Shown in pieces: positions 8,643-15,961 of a DNA stretch of 64,000 nucleotides. The notes below the pieces were generated by a model, which did not search any database, was not told the DNA's origin, and saw nothing but the letters and a program-made list of their open reading frames with translations. The DNA comes from Bog-159 sp963707465 (GTDB taxonomy: Bacteria > Acidobacteriota > Terriglobia > Bryobacterales > Bryobacteraceae), in contig CAVPQK010000013.1 in the NCBI GenBank assembly GCA_963707465.1, forward strand, positions 1,054,001 to 1,118,000. Reading direction: 5' to 3'. A program made the translations under genes and the position numbers. Position 1 is the first letter of the stretch, and every line of letters begins with the position of its first letter.

Positions 8643-10289
8643 CTAGACGGCGTAGAACACCTCTGATTCAATCGAGACGCAGTTGGCAGTTGCCCGATCA
8701 TACTGCACCCTGAAGTCGCGCCGATCCACCGGAAGCCAGTCGTAGGTGAGGAGGTCACCGATTGCCGACTGAAGATCTGGTGAGCGGCCCACTGACGTCG
8801 CGAACGCCTCGAACTCGACGATTGCGAGACTGTCGGTCGGCGCTACCCAGAGCCAGTGGTCCCGCGCGACGAGCAGGTACGGTATACGCTCGTAGTCAGC
8901 GAGTAGCCGGGGCACCTTCCCTCGTGCAAGGAGATAATCAGGATTGTCGGTAAGGAAGCGTCGAATCCTTTCCAACTGGCCGATCCCCTTCAGGACGTCG
9001 TTGTCGCGGGCGGTCATTTCGACGGGCCTGAGCGTCTTCCTGATCCATTTAAGTTCCGCGATGAGAACTGTGGAAGATTTTTCGTCCGCTATCAGGAGGT
9101 CGAGATCTGGGATTGGACTCGGAAGCGGCACGGGGCCACCTATCGAATGGAGCGAGCACCGTTTCCGCAGGTCGGCCAGCATTTCCGCCTCCTTCTGGGA
9201 GGATGCGGCATCGAAAACGTCCGGCCGGGCGATTGAACACGCGCGGAGGATGTTCTCGTCTGGGCGACTATGAAGGGGAAACTGCGGAGCGACCGCCAAG
9301 CTTGCTGTTGCCCAGTCAAGCGGGACGAACGGGTGGACATGCAAGTCCAATGAGCGGTCACGATCAAAGGTCAGATCGCTGATGATGTTCTGGCAGGTGT
9401 CCGCCGCGATACCAGAAAGCTCTGATAGGATGCTGGTCCAAGCCTCCAGAGAACGGACCATGACAGCCGATCCGAAAGGATAGACGCCGTAATTGCGGCC
9501 CCAGGCATAACACAAAAATTCGTGAGCCGCGCACACCGCCAGGAACCCGGCATAGAAGTGGTTGAAGTCCCCGAGCGTATAGCTTCCCAATGACAAAGCG
9601 TCAGCCCGGCGCGTTATCGCATCCACTCTAGCTTGATACTCGGGAATCAGTTCACGCCACAAGGTGAAGGAATCTCCGTACTCGAAGGAGACCGTGCTCG
9701 TCATCCGTGCAGTCTGTAGCGCCGTATCGAATAGCGCCTTGACAATTCTGGTCGGATTAACCTTCTCAGCACGCACCGCCTTGAACGATCCCTCCTTCGG
9801 CCTCGCGCCCTTCTGGTACGCACTGACCTGCCGGTTCCGCGCGGTGCCCGGCGCTGTAAATCGTACGAGCGTCGGAGCAACCAGTTCCGCCACATTGCGA
9901 TTTCTGTGCCACATCGGGAAGCAGCTTTCAAACGTACTGTATTCGTGGGCCACACCGAGCGCTTCCTCAGTTTTGGCAGCAAGCTCTCGCGTCCAGCGCC
10001 TCTCTGTCGGCGCGGCTGGCAGTCTCCCATGGTTGATCGCCCATTTGATCGCAACCGGCACGAAGCGGCTGACATTTTGCCGGGTCGCCGAGAGGTCCGG
10101 TGTGTTGTCACCGCGGTGCATGATCTCGCGCTCTACCATCCGGATTCCATCTACGAGCAGCGCCCAGATTACAAGATCCGCCGGGTATGCAAGAAGTCCG
10201 AGCGAACGGTAGCACTCGTCGGCACGGTCTTCGATCCGTTGAATTGCTTCAACCACCTCCTTCGGCGCATCCTTCTTTAGATAGCCCAT
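8643..10289 (-). CDS. Unknown protein with a C-terminal PD-(D/E)XK nuclease-like region
   Basis: 548 residues from ATG 10289, with AAGG 8 nt upstream. The N-terminal 350 residues are largely helical and I do not recognise them. The C-terminal part has the spacing of a PD-(D/E)XK nuclease core: an acidic helix residue in SSQKEAEMLADLRKR (Glu about 367), PIPDLDLLIADEK (Asp 395/397), the AELKW strand (Glu 412, Lys 414), then a helix with Gln in KGIGQLERI (Gln about 438). It overlaps the preceding gene's stop by 13 bases, indicating coupled translation. It could be the effector or DNA-acting part of an accessory cassette. The motif is by eye, so the nuclease call is tentative. Confidence 0.55.
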   Translation of the reverse strand: MGYLKKDAPKEVVEAIQRIEDRADECYRSLGLLAYPADLVIWALLVDGIRMVEREIMHRGDNTPDLSATRQNVSRFVPVAIKWAINHGRLPAAPTERRWTRELAAKTEEALGVAHEYSTFESCFPMWHRNRNVAELVAPTLVRFTAPGTARNRQVSAYQKGARPKEGSFKAVRAEKVNPTRIVKALFDTALQTARMTSTVSFEYGDSFTLWRELIPEYQARVDAITRRADALSLGSYTLGDFNHFYAGFLAVCAAHEFLCYAWGRNYGVYPFGSAVMVRSLEAWTSILSELSGIAADTCQNIISDLTFDRDRSLDLHVHPFVPLDWATASLAVAPQFPLHSRPDENILRACSIARPDVFDAASSQKEAEMLADLRKRCSLHSIGGPVPLPSPIPDLDLLIADEKSSTVLIAELKWIRKTLRPVEMTARDNDVLKGIGQLERIRRFLTDNPDYLLARGKVPRLLADYERIPYLLVARDHWLWVAPTDSLAIVEFEAFATSVGRSPDLQSAIGDLLTYDWLPVDRRDFRVQYDRATANCVSIESEVFYAV

Positions 10290-10729
10290 CCGTACTGCCT
10301 TATTGTTTCACCCGGCAGCCTCGGATGAACAGGGGATCGCAGTTCGCGCAACTGGCCGCAAGTGAAGCCGCATGCATTGGGAGGATTGACGACGAGTCCA
10401 ACTCCCCGAGCGATCAGACCACCGCCTACCTCGGCCGGCCAGCAGAGGACGCCATCATTGAATAGGTCCCAGCCGGGCACAATGGTAACCGGATACAGGG
10501 CGACGTCGTGTGTTGCGCGAACCACGAGATAGTGGTAGTTGTCGAGCACCGGAGCTACAATGTGCAGCTCGATACTAAATGTACCCTGATTACGCGTCAC
10601 TGAAACGTCGCCTTGAAGGACGCTGCTCGTCACGTCCGTCAAAGCGATCGCCTGCTCCCTAAAGACCTGCGTTGGTGTCCTGATTCCTTCTGTTGCGGGT
10701 AGCTGCCCCCAAAGGCTCTTTGTTGACAT
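10277..10729 (-). CDS. Uncharacterised cassette protein
   Basis: 150 residues from ATG 10729, chosen because GGAGGA stands 8 nt before it. No signal peptide or membrane segment is visible. The middle is strand-rich (FSIELHIVAPVLDNYHYLVV), and the C-terminus holds a Gly/Pro/Cys-containing stretch (NPPNACGFTCGQL). I do not recognise a family. It overlaps the following PD-(D/E)XK-like gene by 13 bases, and its start lies inside the tail of the preceding EEP reading frame, so the three genes read as one operon. Confidence 0.55.
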   Translation of the reverse strand: MSTKSLWGQLPATEGIRTPTQVFREQAIALTDVTSSVLQGDVSVTRNQGTFSIELHIVAPVLDNYHYLVVRATHDVALYPVTIVPGWDLFNDGVLCWPAEVGGGLIARGVGLVVNPPNACGFTCGQLRELRSPVHPRLPGETIRQYGWAI

Positions 10730-11545
10730 AGTTAAGCTCCTCCAGTCGGACTGCGGCAAACAGCGGCAAATGGTCTGACGTCGCCCGGTTCGGTACACCG
10801 CCAGACGTCAATAAGCTTTGTGATCCCGCCGCATCGATAACTCTTACGTCGCCCGGTTCAAAGAGATCGGCCAAATCGGCCTTAGTAAGACCTGATCATA
10901 AGTGTTCCAAAAAAGAGTGAGCGGCGATGATGACGGATAGAAATATGTCCCTGGCGGGCCGGGCGAATAGTCTCCGAGCAGCGACCACATAGGGTTGTAA
11001 AAGAAGTGCCGGACCTCTCCAAGGACGGTACGAGACTTCCGTCCAGCGATAGAGCGCGACATGGAAGCGTGGAAGCCCTCGGAGCTCACGAGACCGGCTT
11101 CGAAGGGATTCATGTTGAAATCTCCGATCACAATTGTCCGGCTGTGGCCAATCTGCTTTTCCAGGCGTCCGATCAGTTGTGATATTCGCGGGGCCAGGTG
11201 CCCTTGCTCCTCCTCCTCGAGATGGAGCTTGCTCGGTAAATGCAGTGCGACAACTAAGACATCTTGGCCGATCGGAGGCTTGGCATGCCAGGCTGAGACG
11301 CCCGCGCTATCGTACACTGGCGTAAAGTTCCTCGGAGGTAGCGCCACAACGAAGGTAAATCGATCAGACTGGTTCAGCGGTAAATGAAATTCGGCGCGTG
11401 CGCCTGAATTGAGCTTTTCCACGATTCTGACCGGGGAGAGAGGGCACTCCGCCAGGATCAGGACATCAACGCGCAGGTCCCGGACGAGCCTGACGATCTC
11501 ACCAAGGGGCTCGCGATTCCCCGTGTTCCAGAACAGGATGTTCAC
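10659..11545 (-). pseudogene. Endonuclease/exonuclease/phosphatase (EEP) family gene, frameshifted near the 3' end
   Basis: From ATG 11545 the first frame gives 233 residues with the EEP fold signatures MNILFWNTGN (Asn7), LILAECP (Glu33), VVALHLPSK (His102), IVIGDFNMNP (Asp142, Asn144) and YDQVLLRP (about 216-223). It then runs out of frame. The missing C-terminal motif continues in another frame as FEPGDVRVID ... TSDHLPLFAAVRL, containing the catalytic SDH. One missing base near 10885 (in the CCG after CTAAGG on the minus strand) would restore RP-DLADLFEPGD. It is either a recent inactivation or a sequence error. It is the first gene of a minus-strand cassette with the two genes downstream. 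Confidence 0.75.
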
Positions 11546-11720
11546 GTGTACTCTTTCCGCAGTGGACTTGGCGCCTTTTTGAGTTTGTTTGCTGCTTATA
11601 CATTATAGCCTCCCGAGAAGGATCCACATAGCGGGGAAGGCGTCCAAGGCGAGTGAACCAACGCGTAGCTTCGCCGTTCGATGAATTATCGTGCCTGCAT
11701 CCGTCTGCGCTAAAAGTTCT
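11546..11720. other. Intergenic region upstream of the EEP cassette
   Basis: Lower GC than the neighbours. On the minus strand a TATAAT occurs at 11602-11607 with TATAAG just downstream, a possible -10 for the cassette, but no good -35 element lies 16-18 bases away. The plus strand leads into a decayed regulator gene. Nothing else is recognised. Confidence 0.3.
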
Positions 11721-12093
11721 GTGGCCAAAACCGTCCCGATGACCAGTTCCGTGGACGTGTTCTTCGCGCGATCCCGCGAGCGCGCGCGTAAGCTGGATCG
11801 GGGTGAGAAGATACCGGCCGAAGTCAGAGTGGTCTTGGAAGATCCAACGGACCTAATGCAAGTGCTCTCCGCCGACCGCATACGATTGCTGCACGCTGTT
11901 CGATACGAGGCCGATACCTATTTCGCAACTGGCGCACGAACTGAAGCGGGACAGACAGGCGGTGATGCGCGATGTGCGGCTGCCGGAGTCGCTCGGGTTG
12001 CCGAAGACGCGGGAGGTACCGAATCCGGGGCACGGCAGGCAGAGAATCGTCGCGCCGTTGGCCGGCCGGTATCAACTGGTGGCGAATATCTGA
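11721..12093 (+). pseudogene. TumA/HVO_A0114-family antitoxin-type regulator, frameshifted
   Basis: The first frame, from GTG 11721 (or ATG 11739), gives SSVDVFFARSRERARKLDRG, then VVLEDPTDLMQVL and IRLLHAV, the N-terminal half of the HVO_A0114/TumA DNA-binding family. At about 11901-11911 the frame breaks. The winged-helix half continues one frame over as PISQLAHELKRDRQAVMRDV, then TREVPNPGHGRQ and GRYQLVANI, ending at TGA 12093. One extra base near TTCGATACG explains it. In this family the partner is usually a TumE (DUF6516) toxin just upstream; none is recognisable here. It is convergent with pgl, 24 bases away. Confidence 0.75.
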
Positions 12094-12117
12094 GGATAGC
12101 CCAAAGCTCGGACCACA

Positions 12118-12846
12118 TTACGCCAACTCGACAGCCGCCGACTGATCCAAAAACCACGTCACCCGCTTACTCTGCCGCGAAATCAATTGCGCCGGATAAT
12201 GTTTCGGATCGTATTCCCGGTGGAACACGTCTCCTACAGCCGTCGCCTTGTCCGCTCCGGCCACCAGGAACACGGTATTCTTGGCCGCCAGCAGCGCGGC
12301 GGGCAGCAGGGTGACGCGCCACTTGCTGGTCATCTTCTGAATATGCACCGCGCCGGCGATGTGTTCCCGGTCGTCGATCGCCGCTTCGCCCGGAAACAGG
12401 CTGGCCGTGTGCGCATCCGGTCCCATGCCGCAATGCACCACGTCGAAGTGCGGCATCTCCCCTTCTTCCAGGCCGAAGAAATTACGGATATCGTCCGTGT
12501 ACTGCTGCGCGGCGGTTTCCGGCTCGATCTCCCCGTGGATACGGTGTACCTGCTCCGGCGGTATGTGCGCGGGCGCGATCAGGTTCTCGTTGGCCAGACG
12601 GTAATTGCTCTCCGCATCGTTGGGCGCAACCGAGCGCTCGTCCACGAAAAACAGGTGGACGCGCTGCCAGCGGTAGCCCCCGGCCGCCAAGCTCTGGAAC
12701 AACAGCTTCGGCGTGGAACCGCCGGAAACCGCCAGCGTGGCGTGCTCCTGGGAAGCCAGCGCCTCTTCCAGCAGCGCGCTGATGTGTTGCGCGCAAGCGG
12801 CGGCGGCCGCGCGCGGGTCGGGGTGAGTGAACCACTGCACGCTCAT
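12118..12846 (-). CDS. pgl: 6-phosphogluconolactonase
   Basis: 242 residues of the DevB/SOL type. Signature parts are LAVSGGSTPKLLFQSL (about 39-54), HLFFVDERSVAPNDAESN (about 64-81), VHCGMGPDAHTASLFPG (about 137-153), and a C-terminal Lys-containing segment of the sugar-phosphate site. It hydrolyses 6-phosphogluconolactone made by glucose-6-phosphate dehydrogenase. It lies 9 bases downstream of opcA and shares an operon order zwf-opcA-pgl on the minus strand. All motifs look intact. Confidence 0.92.
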   Translation of the reverse strand: MSVQWFTHPDPRAAAAACAQHISALLEEALASQEHATLAVSGGSTPKLLFQSLAAGGYRWQRVHLFFVDERSVAPNDAESNYRLANENLIAPAHIPPEQVHRIHGEIEPETAAQQYTDDIRNFFGLEEGEMPHFDVVHCGMGPDAHTASLFPGEAAIDDREHIAGAVHIQKMTSKWRVTLLPAALLAAKNTVFLVAGADKATAVGDVFHREYDPKHYPAQLISRQSKRVTWFLDQSAAVELA

Positions 12847-12855
12847 GTGTAAGGA

Positions 12856-13869
12856 TCACGATAACGCAAGTTTGGCGGCGGCGGCGAGTGCGCGTTCGAA
12901 CGCCGGATCGCGGCCGGGGATCGACAGTTCCTCGCGCATCAGGGCGTAGTCGTTGAGGGCGGGTAGCAAGGCCTTATTCACCAGTCCGCCGGTCTTCACC
13001 TCCGCCGCCGAGCCTTCGGTGAGCGCAATCGAGGCGATGGCATCCGGCCTGTCTTGCGCGCTCAGTTCCACCAGGCTAAGGCGCCAGGCCGGCTCGCCGC
13101 CATCCGCACGGAACTCGACTCGAGGGTGGGCGCCGACTTGAGCCAGCCCTTCCAATAGCCAGGCGGCCAGGTAATACGCGGTGGCCGGCGTGGCGGAGGC
13201 GCGGTGCGCAATCAGGATATGGGAAATCAGGGGCAGATTCGCCAGTTGGGCGCGGTTTTCGAAGATCTGCGCGATCAGCTCCCGCCACCGCGTGAGACGC
13301 GTCCAGGAGAGATCGGCCAGCAAACGTCCCTCCGCCGCCGCGCCGCTCATGACTCCCAGAGCTTCCCCCGGATCGTCGAAAGCCGCACTGTCCAGCACCA
13401 CCTTTTGCGCGATCGCCGCCAGCCCGGAGAACGCGGGCAACTGAAAGAGGCGCGGGCTACGGCACCACAGGATCACCGGAAGATCCGGCACGGTGAGCGG
13501 CAGCACCACGGCCGCCAGGTCCGGCAGGCTGGCGTCGGAGGCGGTGATCTCGATCTGCTCGCAGCAAATCTGCTGCCGGTGACCGAATGGCATCCAGCAC
13601 TGCGCGAAGACCCGTGCCGCCAGTCCACGCTGGTCTTCGGCGCGAAAGCGAATCACGATGGCGCGGCTGGGATGCTCGGGCATCAGGGCGGCCAGCGTCT
13701 CGCCGATAGCTTGCGCGTCGTCCAATTCTTCGGCCACCACCACCAGGGTCATGGAGCAGGCGCGCAGCACCCCGGCATCGCCTTCGCCTTCCTTGCCGAG
13801 CGAGACCCACAGGTCCGCCATTTCCTGCAAGATGCGATCCGGAGCGATGGTGCCGCCGGCGCTGCCCAT
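12856..13869 (-). CDS. opcA: Glucose-6-phosphate dehydrogenase assembly protein OpcA
   Basis: About 337 residues from ATG 13869. The start shares one base with the zwf stop (TGATG). Typical OpcA segments are ADLWVSLGKE, ACSMTLVVVAEE, the pair of LPDLAAVVLPLTVPDLPVIL and WCRSPRL, and VVLDSAAFDDPGEA, with a C-terminal part rich in Leu/Ala. In cyanobacteria and actinobacteria OpcA binds and activates G6PD; location between zwf and pgl supports this. Because of the frameshift in zwf, opcA lies in the same open frame as the zwf N-terminal half; this is not a genuine fusion, since the true zwf C-terminus is found intact in another frame. Confidence 0.85.
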   Translation of the reverse strand: MGSAGGTIAPDRILQEMADLWVSLGKEGEGDAGVLRACSMTLVVVAEELDDAQAIGETLAALMPEHPSRAIVIRFRAEDQRGLAARVFAQCWMPFGHRQQICCEQIEITASDASLPDLAAVVLPLTVPDLPVILWCRSPRLFQLPAFSGLAAIAQKVVLDSAAFDDPGEALGVMSGAAAEGRLLADLSWTRLTRWRELIAQIFENRAQLANLPLISHILIAHRASATPATAYYLAAWLLEGLAQVGAHPRVEFRADGGEPAWRLSLVELSAQDRPDAIASIALTEGSAAEVKTGGLVNKALLPALNDYALMREELSIPGRDPAFERALAAAAKLALS

Positions 13870-15393
13870 CAGGGTTGCCTCCACACGTGCCCGCGCCGCG
13901 CCAGCATGTCGTCGGATGCCTTGGGTCCCCAAGTGCCTGCGGCGTAGTTGGGGAAATCGAACTTGGTTTCGTCCCACACATGCTGGATGGCGTCCACCAC
14001 GGCCCAACTGGCTTCCACCATGTCCTGCCGCGTGTAGAGCGTGGCGTCGCCGATGATGGCGTCGAGCAGCAGCGTTTCGTAAGCCGATGGCGAGCGCTCG
14101 CCGAAGCTGGAGCCGTAATTGAAATCCATCGAAACCGGCCGCAGCTTCATGCCCGCGCCCGGACGCTTGGAAAGAAACTTGAGCGAAATGCCCTCCTCCG
14201 GCTGGATGCGCAGGATCAGCAGATTGGGCGCGGTGGTGGTTTCGTCGCCGTTGAAGATGGCCAGGGGCGCGGCATTGAACTGGATGGCGATTTCGGTGAC
14301 CCGCTTGGGCAGCCGCTTGCCGGTGCGCAGATAGAACGGCACGCCGGCCCAGCGCCAGTTGTCTACGAGGAATGTGACGGCCGCGTAAGTGTCGGTTTGC
14401 GCGTCGGGTTTCACGCCCTTGTTCCTGGCGGAAGCCGGGGACATCTTCGCCGCCGATGTGGGCCGGGCCGTACTGCCCGGAAACCGTGTTGCGCAGCACC
14501 TCGTCGGGCTTCATCACGCGGATGGAACGCAGCAGCTTGGCGCGCTCGTCGCGCACGGAATTGGGCCGGAAGGTCGCGCTGGGCTCCATGGCGATCGTCG
14601 CCAACACCTGCAACAGGTGATTCTGGATCATGTCGCGCAGCGCCCCGGCTTCCTGATAATACGCGCCGCGGCCCTCCACGCCGATCGATTCCGCCGCGGT
14701 GATCTGCACGTGATTCACGTAGCGGCGGTTCCACAGTGGCTCGAAGATGCCGTTGCCGAAGCGGAAGGCCAGGATGTTCTGCACGGTTTCCTTGCCCAGG
14801 TAATGATCGATGCGGTAAACCTCGGATTCCTCGAACGCGCTGTGCAGTTCGTTACTCAATGTCTGCGCGCTGGCCAGATCGTGGCCGAACGGCTTTTCGA
14901 TGACGATGCGGCGCCATCCCGATTCTGCCTTTCCCACGTTCGCGGCGGCGATGCCCTGCGCGATGGGGATGTACTGGCTGGGCTGCGCGGAAAGATAGAA
15001 CAGCACGTTGCCGCCGGTGTGCCTGGCCGCATTGATTTCCTTCAGCCGGCCGTCCAGCGCCGGAAACATAGCGGCGTCGTCGAAGTTGCCCGCCATGTAG
15101 AAAATGCCCTGGGCGAAAGCGGCCCAGACATCCGTATCGAAGGGCGAGTCCTCCAGGAACTCTTTGACGGACGCCAGCATTTTCTCGCGAAACTGGTCGT
15201 CGGTCATGGGTGTGCGCGAGATGCCCAGGACGGCGAATCCGGCATCCAGGCGGCGCTCGTAGGCCAGCCTGTACAGCGCGGGCAACAGCTTACGTTTGGT
15301 GAGATCGCCATTGGCTCCGAAGATGACCATGGCGCACTCGGGTACGCGACGCTCGAAGCGCAGGGGATCCTGGAAAGGATTCTCCAGAGACAT
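13869..15393 (-). CDS. zwf: Glucose-6-phosphate dehydrogenase, frameshifted in this sequence
   Basis: Start ATG 15393 (TTG 15402 is less likely). The N-terminal half has the NADP site VIFGANGDLTKRK (about 24-36), IEKPFGHDLASA, and the active-site motif RIDHYLGKE (about 195-203). After EDVPGFRQEQG the frame changes. The rest (VKPDAQTDTY, NWRWAGVPFYLRTGKRLPKR, up to GHVWRQP) continues in another frame to TGA 13871-13869. One extra G in the GGG at 14416-14418 explains it: GAA CAA GGC GTG would read EQGV, the family sequence. Both halves are fully conserved and opcA-pgl follow, so a sequence error or a very recent mutation is likely. Confidence 0.85.
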
Positions 15394-15449
15394 GTAAATC
15401 AAAATAGCACGACTGCCCCATTCAAATGTTACGATCAGCTTTTTGGAGG

Positions 15450-15483
15450 GCGGGATTTATCCCGCGCGGGACTTGAGTCCCGC
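15450..15483. repeat. Pair of adjacent mini-hairpins
   Basis: Two back-to-back palindromes lie between zwf and hicB. 15450-15465 has stem GCGGGA/TCCCGC around TTTA. 15466-15483 has the same stem extended (GCGGGACT/AGTCCCGC) around a 2-base loop. They belong to the window-wide mini-hairpin set. Confidence 0.7.
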
Positions 15484-15509
15484 TCTCCTCGGCCTGAAAG
15501 GAGAATGAC

Positions 15510-15938
15510 ATGCTTCGCTATCCGGTGCTGCTGGAACCCGACACCAACGGTACGGTCCTAGTATCGTTTCCGGACATCCCGGAGGCGCACACATTCGGCG
15601 ACGACGAGCAGGAGGCATTGGCGCGGGCGGCGGATCTTTTGCAAGACGTGCTGGCCGACTATATTGAAAGTCGCCGTGACGTGCCGGAGCCATCGAAGGT
15701 GAAGAAGCGGTCGTCGTCGCTGATTCTGCCCGTCCTGACGGAAGCCAAGCTGGGGCTTTACCGTGAGATGCGGGCCTCGCGTGTGCGGAAGGTAGACCTG
15801 GCGCGGCGTCTCGGCTGTCACATGCGGCAGGTCGACCGTCTGCTCGACCTGGGCCACGCTTCGCGGCTGGATCAGATCGAAGCGGCCTTCGCCGCCCTGC
15901 ACAAGAGAGTGGTCATCGAGATTCGTGACGCGGCCTAG
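15510..15938 (+). CDS. hicB: HicB-family antitoxin-like protein, orphan
   Basis: 142 residues from ATG 15510, preceded by AAAGGAG with 6 nt spacing. The N-terminus is the partial RNase-H-like HicB fold (LRYPVLLEPDTNGTVLVSFP, then DDEQEALARAADLLQDVL). The C-terminus is an HTH (RASRVRKVDLARRLGCHMRQ, then VDRLLD), as in DNA-binding HicB proteins. No HicA toxin gene fits in the 116 bases upstream, and araB starts 23 bases downstream on the same strand. It may therefore act only as a transcription regulator, possibly of the arabinose genes behind it. That role is inference from position. Confidence 0.8.
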   Translation: MLRYPVLLEPDTNGTVLVSFPDIPEAHTFGDDEQEALARAADLLQDVLADYIESRRDVPEPSKVKKRSSSLILPVLTEAKLGLYREMRASRVRKVDLARRLGCHMRQVDRLLDLGHASRLDQIEAAFAALHKRVVIEIRDAA

Positions 15939-15961
15939 CTGGAATTCCAAGGAGTTGCGCT

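Noticed and set aside
12856..15402. A single long frame joining the zwf N-terminal half with opcA as an 848-residue fusion protein
   Set aside because: The real zwf C-terminal half is fully conserved in another frame and ends exactly at the opcA start (TGATG); the fusion is produced by a one-base insertion.
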